From TH1177 sp042138015 (GTDB lineage: Archaea; Thermoproteota; Nitrososphaeria; Nitrososphaerales; Nitrososphaeraceae): 64,000 nucleotides of DNA. Both the position numbers and the translations under genes were made by a program. This document shows positions 50,614 through 61,122 of the stretch, one piece after another. Positions within the stretch are counted from its first letter, which is position 1, and each line of letters starts with the position of its first letter. Under the pieces are notes generated by a model. That model searched no databases. It saw nothing but the letters and a program-made list of their open reading frames with translations, and was not told the DNA's origin. The stretch spans positions 1 through 64,000 of the forward strand of contig JBHIVA010000001.1 of NCBI GenBank assembly GCA_042138015.1, written 5' to 3'.

Positions 50614-53310
50614 ATGGGAGTAACAGAAATAAACAAATCAAAAAATAAGTCTATTTTTCAAATTAAAAAAAGAGATAGAAGGATCGTTATCTTTGATGAA
50701 TCAAAAATTTCACATGCTATTTACAAAGCATTGGTTGCAACTGGTAAACCAGATTTTCAATTGGCAGAAAAATTAAGCCAAAAAGTTTTGGAAAAGATTA
50801 CGAGAAATTCATTTGATAAGTTATTGATACCTAGCGTTGAAGATGTACAAGATATAGTTGAATCAATTCTAATCGAAGACGGTTTGGCCGATACTGCCAA
50901 ATCTTATATACTATATAGACATGAAAGAAGAAAACTTAGAGAAGACAAAGTAAAAATACTTAATAAAAAAGACTTAGATGAAATCGACAAGTCTTTTGAT
51001 ATTAATTCATTACGTGTTTTATCTTCACGTTATCTTCTACGTGATGATAATAATGAGATTATTGAAGGTCCTAAAGAAATGTTTGAAAGAGTAGCAATAC
51101 TTGTTTCTATTTCTGACATTATTCACGACCCTCTTATTTTCAATTTAGCTGGTGGATACGATCAAAACATCCAAGAGGCAGAAAAATATTACGATAAAAT
51201 TAACGAATTTGATCTCAAATTAAAGATTGGTGAATATTATCTCAACAAATATCACTTTGAATCTTTAGTAAGATTGTATATTGAGTTATCATTAAGAGGA
51301 CAGATGAAAATGTCATTTAAGGAAATATTAAAATTAATTGTACAGGGTAAATTTTCATCGTACGAAGAAAAAATCAGAGAATATTTTGAATTGATGGTTT
51401 CAAAAGATTTTCTTCCTAATACACCTACCCTGATGAACGCTGGAGCGAGATTGGGACAACTTTCGGCATGTTTTGTTCTAGATATGCCTGATGATATGGA
51501 AATGATCATGAAAACATCTTCAGATGCAGCTATGATCTTCAAGTCTGGAGGTGGCGTAGGAATCAATTATTCTGATTTGAGGCCAGAAGGTGATATAGTA
51601 GCATCTACTTCTGGAGTAGCATCAGGTCCAGCATCATTTATGAGAATTATTGATACTATTACTGACGTAGTAAAACAAGGGGGTAAAAGAAGGGGAGCCA
51701 ACATGGGTATATTGGAAGCGTGGCATCCTGATATTGAGAAATTCATAACTGCAAAAACAAAACCAGGAGTTTTCGAGAACTTTAATGTAAGCGTAGGTTT
51801 ATGGGATGATTTTTGGAATTCGTTAATAAATAAAAATAATACAAACTATACTCTTAAAAATCCAAGAACTCGTGAACCTATAAAACATATTGATCCTCAT
51901 CAATTAATCGACCTCATATCTCATAGTGCATGGAAAAGCGCTGAACCAGGCGTGATATTCCTAGATAATGTAAACAAGTATAATCCTTGCATAAGAGCTA
52001 AAAACGGACCACTAAGAGCCACTAACCCCTGCGGAGAACAGTCATTATATCCTTATGAATCATGTAATCTAGGTTCTATAAATCTAGCAAATTTTGTTAA
52101 AAGAAAAGCAGATGGTATGTATGAATTTGATTGGCATAGATATGAGCAATCTATACGATTAGCATCTCGATTTCTTGACAACATAATTGATGTAAACAAA
52201 TACCCTGTAAAAGAAATTGATTACAATACCAAACTCACAAGACGAATAGGATTGGGAATAATGGGAATAGCAGATCTCTTATTTTTGCTAGGAATTCCAT
52301 ATACATCAAAAGAAGGATATGAATTTATGAATAAACTTTCCGAGACATTGAGTTATTTTAGCATGGAAGAAAGTGTAGCTATTGCAAAATCTAGAGGTCC
52401 TTTTTACTTATTTCAAGAAACTGAGTATGTCAATGGGAAAATTCCTGTTCCTGGATATTATGAAATCCAAAAGGAAAACCATTTCTATGATTGGGATTCT
52501 CTAATCGAAAAAATACAAAAATTTGGAATTCGCAATTCTTGGACTACCACTATCGCACCAACGGGTACATTATCTATGATTGCTGACTGTTCTAATGGTG
52601 TTGAACCCGTTTTTGCATTAGTTTTTGAAAAACGTGTTACTGTTGGGAGATTTTTTTATACCAATAAAATCTTTGAAAATATATTAAAAGAAAATGGTCT
52701 ATATAACGATGAAATTTTAACAAAAATAGCAAATAATTATGGTTCTGTACGGGGTATACGAGAAATTCCCCAATTTATACAGTCAATATTCACGACTGCT
52801 ATAGATATCCATTGGACAGATCATATTATGGCTCAATCGGTATGGCAGAAATGGATAAGTAATGCTATTGCCAAAACAATAAATATGCCCGGAGACGTTA
52901 CGGTTGAAGACGTAAAATCAGCATATCTACTCTCTCATGAAATGGGTTTAAAAGGTGTTACTGTTTATAGAGATGGATCGAGACATGAACAAGTTTTACA
53001 CATAACAGGAAACAATACATTAGAAAAATCCTTTATCGTAAAACCTAGTGATTATGTTGCTGAATATATCAATTCTAACGTAAAAGAACCCTATATAGTT
53101 CAACATCTTGGTAAATTATTTGAGGTAATGAATTCTGAAGAACAAAATGATATACTCACTTCAAATTTTCACAATAATAACGAATTAATACAAAAAACTA
53201 TTCAGGTAGACGAAAGCGAAATATGTCCGTCTTGTCAATCCAAACTAATAATTACAGAAGGATGTAATATCTGTATAGAATGTGGATTTAGTAGTTGTGT
53301 TTCTGGTTAA
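50614..53310 (+). CDS. nrdJ: B12-dependent ribonucleotide reductase (class II)
   Basis: An 898-residue single-chain reductase converting ribonucleotides to deoxyribonucleotides with adenosylcobalamin. The N-terminal ATP-cone spans about residues 15-110. The core has LPNTPTLMNAGARLGQLSAC with the first redox Cys, FKSGGGVGINYSDLRP, GGKRRGANMGIL, NPCGEQSLYPYESCNLGSIN with the radical Cys, and PTGTLSMIADCSNGVEP. Near the end GVTVYRDGSR is typical of class II/NrdJ. The C-terminal tail is a zinc-ribbon-like CPSC ... CNICIECG plus a last CVSG that may shuttle electrons. No small subunit gene is adjacent, which supports class II. It lies about 170 nt after the NrdD-like fusion. Confidence 0.92.
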   Translation: MGVTEINKSKNKSIFQIKKRDRRIVIFDESKISHAIYKALVATGKPDFQLAEKLSQKVLEKITRNSFDKLLIPSVEDVQDIVESILIEDGLADTAKSYILYRHERRKLREDKVKILNKKDLDEIDKSFDINSLRVLSSRYLLRDDNNEIIEGPKEMFERVAILVSISDIIHDPLIFNLAGGYDQNIQEAEKYYDKINEFDLKLKIGEYYLNKYHFESLVRLYIELSLRGQMKMSFKEILKLIVQGKFSSYEEKIREYFELMVSKDFLPNTPTLMNAGARLGQLSACFVLDMPDDMEMIMKTSSDAAMIFKSGGGVGINYSDLRPEGDIVASTSGVASGPASFMRIIDTITDVVKQGGKRRGANMGILEAWHPDIEKFITAKTKPGVFENFNVSVGLWDDFWNSLINKNNTNYTLKNPRTREPIKHIDPHQLIDLISHSAWKSAEPGVIFLDNVNKYNPCIRAKNGPLRATNPCGEQSLYPYESCNLGSINLANFVKRKADGMYEFDWHRYEQSIRLASRFLDNIIDVNKYPVKEIDYNTKLTRRIGLGIMGIADLLFLLGIPYTSKEGYEFMNKLSETLSYFSMEESVAIAKSRGPFYLFQETEYVNGKIPVPGYYEIQKENHFYDWDSLIEKIQKFGIRNSWTTTIAPTGTLSMIADCSNGVEPVFALVFEKRVTVGRFFYTNKIFENILKENGLYNDEILTKIANNYGSVRGIREIPQFIQSIFTTAIDIHWTDHIMAQSVWQKWISNAIAKTINMPGDVTVEDVKSAYLLSHEMGLKGVTVYRDGSRHEQVLHITGNNTLEKSFIVKPSDYVAEYINSNVKEPYIVQHLGKLFEVMNSEEQNDILTSNFHNNNELIQKTIQVDESEICPSCQSKLIITEGCNICIECGFSSCVSG

Positions 53311-53379
53311 TACACAATTAACCTATTTTGAATTTTTATTAAACCCAATAAAAAAATCTCTCTATTTACCAAAAATTAT

Positions 53380-54318
53380 TTAAAAAGGGTTTTCATTTAA
53401 TATTACAGTTAATAATGCAGCTCTTAGTTCTTTACCATACGCAGCTTGCTTGAAATAAATTGCCTTTGATGAACTATCTACAAAGTGTGATATTTCATCT
53501 AACCTGGGTAAGGGATGCATTATTGATAAATCCGTTTTGGTATTGTCTAAGATTTTCTCGTCGATTCTATAAGTTCCCTTTACTTTTTCATACTCTTGGG
53601 TATCTGGAAACCTCTCTTTCTGGATTCTGGTAACATATAATACATCTAACTTTTGGATTATGGTATCTAAATAATTTTCTTGTTTTATATTGATTTTGTT
53701 ACGGATTTCATAAATAGATTCACTCCTAATACTCAACATTGGAGGTGAAATCAGGTATATATTTACTTTATAATTTTTCAAACCATATAATAGTGAATAA
53801 ACTGTTCTTCCATATTTTAAATCCCCTACTATCCCAATGGTCAAATTATTAATCCTACCTTTTTCTTTCAAAATTGTATACAAGTCCAACATTGCTTGGG
53901 TTGGATGTTCTTCACTTCCACTCCCTGCATTTATTATGGGATTATTAGAAAGTTCTGCAGCGTATCTACTTGAACCATCATTTGGATGCCTTAAAACAAT
54001 TACATCAGAATACAGATCCATAATTCTAATTGTATCAGCTAGACTTTCGCCCTTTTCAATAGAAGAGAATTTGGAATCAAAAATACCAATGGAACTACCA
54101 CCAAGAGATGCCATAGCGGCTTCAAAACTCATTCTTGTTCTTGTACTAGGTTCGTAAAAGATGTATCCTAAAGTTCTACCCTTGCCAAATTCACTCTTTT
54201 CATCTGGATTTAATTTTCTGATCTTATCAGTTGCATTAAAAATAAATTCTAGATCCTCTTTTGAAAAATCTTTTATCGATACAATATCTTTCCCAAAAAA
54301 ATGATTTTGCCTAGTCAT
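53380..54318 (-). CDS. pyrB: aspartate carbamoyltransferase catalytic subunit
   Basis: About 312 residues; makes carbamoyl-aspartate in pyrimidine synthesis. The carbamoyl-phosphate site is EPSTRTRMSFEAAMASLGG; others are DVIVLRHPNDGSSRYAA, NAGSGSEEHPTQAMLDLYT, the nucleotide-like DLKYGRTVYSL and MHPLPRLDEI. A TTG at 54333 would extend it by five residues; ATG at 54318 is preferred. The regulatory subunit gene pyrI, often adjacent in archaea, is not present in this window. Confidence 0.93.
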   Translation of the reverse strand: MTRQNHFFGKDIVSIKDFSKEDLEFIFNATDKIRKLNPDEKSEFGKGRTLGYIFYEPSTRTRMSFEAAMASLGGSSIGIFDSKFSSIEKGESLADTIRIMDLYSDVIVLRHPNDGSSRYAAELSNNPIINAGSGSEEHPTQAMLDLYTILKEKGRINNLTIGIVGDLKYGRTVYSLLYGLKNYKVNIYLISPPMLSIRSESIYEIRNKINIKQENYLDTIIQKLDVLYVTRIQKERFPDTQEYEKVKGTYRIDEKILDNTKTDLSIMHPLPRLDEISHFVDSSSKAIYFKQAAYGKELRAALLTVILNENPF

Positions 54319-54540
54319 AAATTGATATAACAAATTATCAAATAATTCAATAAATATGTATTTCCATAATTGTTAGTCAATTAAACGAAAATATTAGTAA
54401 ATAATAATTCTATAAACAATTGTTATAATTTGTTCAAAAAACTGGATCGAGTTATAGCCATTAAATTAAGTTCAAATGATTAGTTAATTATTTTATCTTA
54501 CCCTATTCCCTATAATCATTATTATATTCGATTGTAAAAT

Positions 54541-55080
54541 TTACTGTAAATTCAATCCTATATTTCTCTTTTCTAGTATCGAATTAAATATTTGATTATA
54601 TTTTATTACAGAAATGCCGGTATAATTACCAATTATTTGTATCATAATAATCCATTGCGGCCGATCTAAATCAACCTTATGAGTTAAATTTTTTGCAATT
54701 CTACTAATAATTTCATCAGACCTTAAATTTGTGTGTCTCTTCTCTACAGTAATTCTATACGATTCATTAAATGATATCTTTTTCCCGACTAACTTTTCAA
54801 CATTTCTTTTCATTTCTATTAAGTCAGTCCGGATACAAATCTCAATTGGTATTATTCTTAAAATATATCTAAACTCCCATGGTTCATCTACTAATATTTT
54901 TTTAAATTCGAGCAAAATTTCAAACTTGTCAAGATGAGTATATCCCAAAATTATTCCTGAGACATTAGAGCTAGCAAATTTTACTTTTGTATCTCCTAAT
55001 CTTTCAAATAATAACATAGCTTCTTGAGTAGCTTCTTCTTCCTTGTATCTGTAAGTTGTTATTATAAGATTAAAATCCAT
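54541..55080 (-). CDS. THUMP-domain protein, probable tRNA acetylation partner
   Basis: A 179-residue protein whose whole length fits a stand-alone THUMP domain with the preceding ferredoxin-like part, as in yeast Tan1, which assists ac4C12 formation in tRNA. Supporting segments are FNLIITTYRYKEEEATQEA (about 3-21), IPIEICIRTDLIEMKRNVEK, ESYRITVEKRHTNLRSDEII and DRPQWIIMIQIIGNYTGIS. The ATG immediately abuts the stop of the upstream YrdC gene, so both tRNA-modification genes are one operon. Confidence 0.85.
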   Translation of the reverse strand: MDFNLIITTYRYKEEEATQEAMLLFERLGDTKVKFASSNVSGIILGYTHLDKFEILLEFKKILVDEPWEFRYILRIIPIEICIRTDLIEMKRNVEKLVGKKISFNESYRITVEKRHTNLRSDEIISRIAKNLTHKVDLDRPQWIIMIQIIGNYTGISVIKYNQIFNSILEKRNIGLNLQ

Positions 55081-55713
55081 TTATGTTTGTCTATTTAGGA
55101 TTTCGTAAATATCTTTCGTCTTAATTGATCCTTCTCTTATAATCTCCATAGAGTTCTGGGTGATATCAATTATGGTAGACCCCGTTAAATTATTATTTAA
55201 TAATTTATCATCATTGACTAATAACGCGTCGTAACCTTTCAACTCTGAATCTAAAATTTGTTGCGAGGATATACATGCTTCTCTATTGGAAATATTCGCA
55301 CTAGTTCCTACAATAAAATCACAACTTCTTAATATTTTGAGAATACAAGTATTATTTGGGATCCTTATACCTAATGATTTCTTACCACCAGTTATCATTT
55401 TCGAGATATTATCATCTATTAAGTCTCCTATGATCGTTAATTTACCTGGCCAAAAGACTTCAGCTAATCTTTCTCCTGTTTTTCCTAAATTGATTAATTT
55501 CCTAACTAAATGTATGTTGTAAGTCAATAGAGGAAGAGGTTTTATCTGATTTCTTTTTTTAATTTTATATATCTTTTTTACAGCCTGTTCATTATAGGGA
55601 TCACATCCAATCCCATACACAGTATCGGTGGGGAAGATTAGTATTCCTCCTTGCTTAATAATAGAAATTCCTTTATCTAAATCGTCTTTCTCGTTACAGT
55701 CTAAAATAAGCAT
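55081..55713 (-). CDS. L-threonylcarbamoyladenylate synthase (YrdC/Sua5 domain)
   Basis: A 210-residue single YrdC domain enzyme that makes threonylcarbamoyl-AMP from Thr, bicarbonate and ATP, the substrate of Kae1. Signatures are GGILIFPTDTVYGIGCDP (about 21-38), KRNQIKPLPLL, FWPGKLTII, GIRIPNN and VGTSANISNREAC. It lacks the C-terminal domain of full-length Sua5, so it is of TsaC/YrdC length. It works with the KEOPS genes at 4.7-6.8 kb. ATG start 21 nt after the DHH gene. Confidence 0.91.
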   Translation of the reverse strand: MLILDCNEKDDLDKGISIIKQGGILIFPTDTVYGIGCDPYNEQAVKKIYKIKKRNQIKPLPLLTYNIHLVRKLINLGKTGERLAEVFWPGKLTIIGDLIDDNISKMITGGKKSLGIRIPNNTCILKILRSCDFIVGTSANISNREACISSQQILDSELKGYDALLVNDDKLLNNNLTGSTIIDITQNSMEIIREGSIKTKDIYEILNRQT

Positions 55714-55734
55714 ATTTAATATCTCATTATATGC

Positions 55735-56697
55735 TTATTTTATAATTTTGCTGTCATTATCATATATGTTAGCTATAGCCCTTTCTATCTCTATGATAAC
55801 ATCTTCCACAGTAGACATTTTTTTGACGCATCCACCTGCAGCATATTTGTGTCCTCCACCAAAGAATAAATGCGCAGCTATTTCATTACATGCAATTTTT
55901 TCATTATTTCGTCTTATGCTTATTTTTCCTTTCTCATCATAAAATATAACTAAATCTGCATTTGTTATTCTAAATATCTCTTCAGAAAATAAACTTGTTT
56001 GTAAATACAGTGAAGATCTGACAAATACTACATCTAAACTACTAATACTTTTTTTTATCATTGTGCTAAGTACTTCTTTTTTATCATTATTACTCAAGAC
56101 GGAATATCTTCTATAATCTCTTTCCATATTTATATCCCATAGAATTCCATTGGATATCCTAAGGGACAGATCAAATAGCCTTGAACTTGAATCTTGGAAA
56201 CTTAAATAATATTTTATTAATTCTGAAATAGGAGTAAGATATTGATCTTTAGTAAAAAAATCCATCGCATGAGCTAGACTTGCCAAAATACGGGCTATAT
56301 CATTTCCAAATAAAAATCGTTCATACATTAAATCCGATGCACATTTTTTGCCAGAAGGATCAAAAACTAATTCAATGTGTCTCTTTATTTCATTTATTCC
56401 ATTTTCTGACCATGGGTGATGATCAACCCAGATTATATCATTTTTCTTTTTACTAGCTTCAATGAAAATATCTCTTAAAGGTTGAATTAAACTATCATTA
56501 AGTCCTAGATCAGAAATGATAAATATACTTTTTTCCATTAGTCTATTTGCTATCGAAATTTTTTCAATGAGAGTTAAAAAATTTTCTTTACTATAGCCCA
56601 TAAAAACAACTTCTGCCTGAGGAAATCGGATCAATCCAATAGCTGCTGATATTATTCCATCCAAATCAGATTCATGAGAAAATAAATGAACCTTCAC
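55735..56697 (-). CDS. DHH-family phosphoesterase
   Basis: A 320-residue protein of the DHH/DHHA1 superfamily of manganese-dependent phosphoesterases (RecJ, NrnA and archaeal nucleases). SHESDLDGIISA (about 7-18), ISDLGLNDS, the DHH motif in VDHHPWS (about 96-102) and a C-terminal DHHA1 glycine motif FFGGGHKYAAGGCV (near 291-304) are visible. Short RNA, pAp or cyclic dinucleotide hydrolysis are all possible. It is the first gene of a three-gene operon with the YrdC and THUMP genes. Confidence 0.85.
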   Translation of the reverse strand: MKVHLFSHESDLDGIISAAIGLIRFPQAEVVFMGYSKENFLTLIEKISIANRLMEKSIFIISDLGLNDSLIQPLRDIFIEASKKKNDIIWVDHHPWSENGINEIKRHIELVFDPSGKKCASDLMYERFLFGNDIARILASLAHAMDFFTKDQYLTPISELIKYYLSFQDSSSRLFDLSLRISNGILWDINMERDYRRYSVLSNNDKKEVLSTMIKKSISSLDVVFVRSSLYLQTSLFSEEIFRITNADLVIFYDEKGKISIRRNNEKIACNEIAAHLFFGGGHKYAAGGCVKKMSTVEDVIIEIERAIANIYDNDSKIIK

Positions 56698-57109
56698 AGA
56701 TACACCTTTGTTTATATTTCTTATAAGTATTAATTTTAGATTTAATCATTCGATGTTTTATTTTGATAACTATTTCAAATATTTTATTTTTTAATTTAGT
56801 TTTTACTGCTTGTCCACGAATCAATTAGTATTATTTTCAAATAAAAAATACCGCACGTTTTTCTCATTTTTCGATAAACTTTTAACTATTTCCTAAAATT
56901 AAATAATATTATTTTTTCACTAGTTATTTATAAGTTCATTATTTTTCCTAATAAAATTTAATAGAGATTAATCTCCTAGTTTCTACCTTTAAAATTCATG
57001 TTAAAAACTAATGAATTAGGTATTCTTTTAACTTCGAATGTTTATAACCTGGTGCGTCATTCCATTATATCATTTTAAATGAGGTCGATATTTATTGGAT
57101 ATTGTATAA
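56698..57109. other. divergent intergenic region
   Basis: About 410 nt between the DHH gene (minus) and elp3 (plus), presumably with both promoters. Several TTTATAA-like elements exist (for example near 56927-56933), but none can be assigned with confidence. No gene or RNA was recognised. Confidence 0.4.
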
Positions 57110-58723
57110 ATGCGAAATAATATAATGAACTTGAATTATTTCAAAGCCTGTGAGCACATAGCAAACGAGTTACAACTTAGAACTTATCTTTCTTCAAAGG
57201 ATATTTCTAAAATTATCAGATCACATTCTGCCAAATTTCATCTTTCTACAGTTCCAAAGAATGAAGATATTTTATTATATTTATCTCAAAACAATCCCTA
57301 TAAAGATTTTTTGCTTGTAAAACCTTCTAAAACTGCCTCCGGTATAGCAGTAATTCCGGTAATGCCTAAACCATATGAATGTCCACATGGAAAATGTATC
57401 TACTGTCCTGGAGGGATAGACTATAATACCCCAATGAGTTACGTGGGTACTGAACCTGTTACTCGCATAGCACAATCAGTAAATTTCGACCCTTATTTAC
57501 AGGTTAAATCAAAATTGGAACAATTATGCAGAAGAGGTCATAATACTAGTAAAATAGAACTTGTGGTAGTTGGGGGCACATTTCCTTTTATGCCTGAATT
57601 ATATCAGAAAAATTTTGCTAAATCCTGTTATGATGCATTAAATGATTCTAGATCTGTTACCCTAGAAGAGTCGATAAAGACTAACGAAACAGCTAAGAAC
57701 CGTTGTGTAGGATTCACAGTTGAAACTAAGCCAGATTATTGTAAAAAAAAACATGTAGACCTCATGTTAGAAATGGGCGTTACTAAAGTGGAAATAGGAA
57801 TTCAGGTAATAGATGACCACATTTATAGATTAGTGAATAGAGGTCATACGTTATTAGATGTCAAAGAATCATTTAAAATATCTAGAGATGCTGGATACAA
57901 AATTGTAGCTCATATGATGCCCGGTTTACCAGGATCTAATGTTCAAAAAGATCTGGAAAGTTTTCAAATGCTTTTTGAAAATCCATCTTTTAAACCTGAT
58001 ATGTTGAAAATCTATCCTACACTTGTCCTCAAACACACTGGTTTATATGAATTATATAAAAAAGGAAAGTATAACGCTTATTCTGAAGACGAATTTATTA
58101 AAATCATTTTAGAAGTTAAAAAAATTGTTCCTTCATGGGTACGTATAATGAGAATTCAAAGAGAAATAGAAACTATAGATATTATGGACGGAAACAAAAA
58201 AGGAAATATTCGTCAAATCATTCTTAAAAAATTAAAGGATAATCATATATCTTGTAGATGTATAAGATGTAGAGAACCAAAGCTTAAACAAAATATGCTA
58301 AGATCAATCGATGATACTACGTTAAAAAGAATTGATTATTCTGCTTCGGGAGGTAAGGAGATATTTTTGTCTATCGAAACAATAGATAACAAAATATTAT
58401 TCGGTTTTATCCGATTGAGAATTATTGCTAATTCACCATCGATACGAAAAGAGTTAAAAGATGAGCATGAATCAGCACGGGAAATCGCTGTAGTAAGGGA
58501 GTTACATGTTTATGGAAAACTAATAGGTGTAGGGGATAAAAATAACACGGCATATTATCAACATAAGGGTCTTGGATTGAAATTAATTAAAGAAGCTGAA
58601 AGAATAGCGAAGGAAGAATTTCATATTAAAAAAATTTCAGTAATAAGTGCTGTAGGTACTAGAAAATATTATAATAAAATCGGATATATACAAAACGGTC
58701 CATATGTAACCAAGTTATTATAA
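57110..58723 (+). CDS. elp3: Elp3, tRNA wobble-uridine modification enzyme
   Basis: A 537-residue radical-SAM plus GNAT protein that adds carboxymethyl to U34 of tRNA using acetyl-CoA. The radical-SAM cluster is C91-x4-C96-x2-C99 (ECPHGKCIYCPGG), with EIGIQVIDDHIYRLVNRGHT after it and a zinc/Cys region SCRCIRCRE in the middle. The acetyltransferase domain has EIAVVRELHVYGK and HKGLGLKLIKEAERIA and ends RKYYNKIGY. Archaea have Elp3 without the other Elongator subunits. ATG at 57110; ATG at 57125 is an alternative. Confidence 0.94.
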   Translation: MRNNIMNLNYFKACEHIANELQLRTYLSSKDISKIIRSHSAKFHLSTVPKNEDILLYLSQNNPYKDFLLVKPSKTASGIAVIPVMPKPYECPHGKCIYCPGGIDYNTPMSYVGTEPVTRIAQSVNFDPYLQVKSKLEQLCRRGHNTSKIELVVVGGTFPFMPELYQKNFAKSCYDALNDSRSVTLEESIKTNETAKNRCVGFTVETKPDYCKKKHVDLMLEMGVTKVEIGIQVIDDHIYRLVNRGHTLLDVKESFKISRDAGYKIVAHMMPGLPGSNVQKDLESFQMLFENPSFKPDMLKIYPTLVLKHTGLYELYKKGKYNAYSEDEFIKIILEVKKIVPSWVRIMRIQREIETIDIMDGNKKGNIRQIILKKLKDNHISCRCIRCREPKLKQNMLRSIDDTTLKRIDYSASGGKEIFLSIETIDNKILFGFIRLRIIANSPSIRKELKDEHESAREIAVVRELHVYGKLIGVGDKNNTAYYQHKGLGLKLIKEAERIAKEEFHIKKISVISAVGTRKYYNKIGYIQNGPYVTKLL

Positions 58724-58878
58724 CCAAATATTTAATTATCCAATGAATTTAAAAGTTTTTCTAGTAATTGGGTTAAGAAATTCAATTAGAATTTAAATTA
58801 TAAGGGTAATTGTTAATCCCGTTGATTTGAATTCCTTTATTATTCTTATTATTTCCTTAAATTCTACCATTTAATATA

Positions 58879-59124
58879 TTAGTAATTTGATTTATTTAAC
58901 CTGACGATAACAATGAAACCTATTACATTATCATCATTATTGATTACCAATTCATAAGTTTTAAAAATCCTACAATTATTTCAACTTTCAGCGATAAATA
59001 AAGATCAATCTATTTCAAAAGAAGCTTTTCCTATCCAAATAAATATCTTATCTATTAATTTCATATATTCTGATATTTCTTGATACTAACAATAGAAAAA
59101 GTTGAAAAATCGAATGAAACTCAT
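58879..59124 (-). pseudogene. possible decayed small gene
   Basis: From an ATG at 59122-59124 one minus-strand frame runs 82 codons with three internal stops: MSFIRFFNFFYC*, YQEISEYMKLIDKIFIWIGK, then NNCRIFKTYELVINND and NVIGFIVIVRLNKSNY before TAA. The last part looks like a strand-rich roadblock-type ending, but that is a guess. It may be a degraded small gene or chance in AT-rich DNA. Confidence 0.28.
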
Positions 59125-59395
59125 CTTTTTATTAAAATATGAAAAAAATAGGTACAAAGAAAAAGATGAATTATAATGGTATAAATACATGTTGACTTTT
59201 AATGTTAAATCAATTATTTTAAGAGATTTATAAAACAAAGATGTAAAACTTTATCTTAGCATATAAATATTTTATATATATAGTACTTTACATTCAAATG
59301 AGATTTTATGTCCTCCCAGTAAATACAGTTAATTTTTAAGTGAATCTAAATCCTAATGAAATTTAAGAATAAGATCTTTCGAAAGAATTATTTGT

Positions 59396-59408
59396 TGTAT
59401 TTATAAGT
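59396..59408 (+). promoter_or_regulatory. candidate TATA box of lysS
   Basis: TATTTATAAG at 59398-59407, about 30 nt before the lysS ATG at 59433, with a GAGATGAA Shine-Dalgarno-like element in between. Confidence 0.45.
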
Positions 59409-59432
59409 ACTATATTTTTTGAGATGAAGTAA

Positions 59433-61040
59433 ATGAAAGAAAAAATCATAGGTAGAGGAACATGGTTAGACAAAGTTGCTGATAGTTTAGTTACTCGTGA
59501 AAAGAAATTAGGACGAAGTTTAGATCTAATAAGAGTAGAAAGTGGACTGGGAGCTTCAGGTATACCACATATCGGAAGTATGGGGGATGCAGTACGTGCG
59601 TTTGGTATTAGTTTAGCTTTACAAGACCTGGGTTTTAACTCTGAGCTTATTACATATTCTGATGATATGGATGGATTGCGAAAAATACCTACTGGATTTC
59701 CCTCCTGGCTCGAAGAATATATCGCCAAACCAGTTTCAACTATTCCAGATCCTTTCGGTAAATGTCATAACTCCTATGCTAACCATATGAGCAGCCTATT
59801 ATCGGATAGTCTAGATAGGGTAGGAATAAAGTATATTTTTAAAAGCGCCTCTGATATTTATAGAAGTGGAATACTTAATAATGAAATAGATTGTATACTC
59901 CAAAATAGTGAATTATTAGGAAAAAAAATTTCTACTCTTGTAGGTCAAGATAAATATATCGATACATTACCTTACTTTCCCATTTGTGAAAATTGTAAAA
60001 GACTATATGTTACACATGCTGAAAAATATCTGTCTGTAGAAAGGAAAATTATTTATACATGCTCTGGATCTAAAATAGGAACGAGAGAAATACCAGGATG
60101 TGGATATTCAGGAGAATCTCGTATTGATAAAGGCGCAGGAAAACTTGCTTGGAAGGTCGAGTTTGCATCTCGGTGGAAAGCATTGGACATAAGATTTGAA
60201 GCTTACGGTAAAGACATTATGGATTCAGTACGAGTAAATGATTGGGTATGTTCATCATTATTAGATTTTCCCCATCCATTACATGTTAAATATGAGATGT
60301 TCTTGGATAAAGTCGGAAAGAAAATAAGTAAATCAACAGGAAATGTTCTGACACCTCAGATGTGGTTAAAATATGGAAGTCCAGAATCTATTTTATTATT
60401 ACTATATAAGAGAATTTCTGGAACTAGACATATTGGCTTGGATGATATTCCGATGCTTATGGATGAATATGATTATTACGAAGACTTGTATTTCAATAAG
60501 ATAAAGGAACATAATAATTCTAAATTACACAAATACAAAGGGATTTATGAATATATAAATAAACTCAATCCTCCTCCAAAAAGTTCTAAACACGTACCAT
60601 ATCGAATATTGGTACAACAAGCATCTCTTTTTGAGGGAAAAGAACGATCTCATAAAATCTTTCAAAGACTAAAAAAATATGGTTTAGTAGAGGAAAAAAC
60701 ACATGATTTGATAAATAGAATAACCCTTGCGTCAACTTGGAGTGATGACTTAAGTATGGAAGACCGTCTACCTATTTCTATTAATGCTAAAGAAAAAGAT
60801 GCCCTTGTAGATTTATTAACGGAGTTAAAGAATCTGACAGGAAAGGATAGTCAACAAATAGCGGATAATATACAGACACGGATTTTTGAAATTTCAAAAA
60901 AACATAAAATCGAACCACGTCTTTTCTTCAAGTTACTTTATCAGATTTTAATCAATTCTGACCGTGGACCGAAATTAGGAAATTACCTTGAAGATTTAGG
61001 ATTACATAGAACTTGTCAAATAATTGAAAAATATATTTGA
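59433..61040 (+). CDS. lysS: lysyl-tRNA synthetase, class I
   Basis: A 535-residue LysRS-I, the class found in most archaea and few bacteria and unrelated to class II LysRS. Signature 1 is SGIPHIGSMGDA (HIGH-like at residues 46-49), then TYSDDMDGLRKIPTGFP. A zinc-binding insertion has CENC and CSGS/CGYSG. Signature 2 is KISKSTGN (near residue 300, the KMSKS equivalent). The C-terminal all-helical anticodon-binding part follows. Monocistronic with its own promoter; convergent with purM. Confidence 0.95.
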   Translation: MKEKIIGRGTWLDKVADSLVTREKKLGRSLDLIRVESGLGASGIPHIGSMGDAVRAFGISLALQDLGFNSELITYSDDMDGLRKIPTGFPSWLEEYIAKPVSTIPDPFGKCHNSYANHMSSLLSDSLDRVGIKYIFKSASDIYRSGILNNEIDCILQNSELLGKKISTLVGQDKYIDTLPYFPICENCKRLYVTHAEKYLSVERKIIYTCSGSKIGTREIPGCGYSGESRIDKGAGKLAWKVEFASRWKALDIRFEAYGKDIMDSVRVNDWVCSSLLDFPHPLHVKYEMFLDKVGKKISKSTGNVLTPQMWLKYGSPESILLLLYKRISGTRHIGLDDIPMLMDEYDYYEDLYFNKIKEHNNSKLHKYKGIYEYINKLNPPPKSSKHVPYRILVQQASLFEGKERSHKIFQRLKKYGLVEEKTHDLINRITLASTWSDDLSMEDRLPISINAKEKDALVDLLTELKNLTGKDSQQIADNIQTRIFEISKKHKIEPRLFFKLLYQILINSDRGPKLGNYLEDLGLHRTCQIIEKYI

Positions 61041-61122
61041 ATAATTAGGTATAATCTTTCATATAATTAGAGATACATTATATCTATAACAAGTATGGGT
61101 TACTAGGAGATAGTATGACTTT

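Larger units (their letters stand above)
58724..59432. other. long AT-rich gap with a possible dead gene
   Basis: About 700 nt between elp3 and lysS. The only features seen are a possible decayed minus-strand frame (58879-59124) and the promoter of lysS near its right end, both listed separately. Confidence 0.4.

Noticed and set aside
59363..59728. 121-residue minus-strand frame
   Set aside because: Antisense to the conserved N-terminus of class I LysRS and its promoter.
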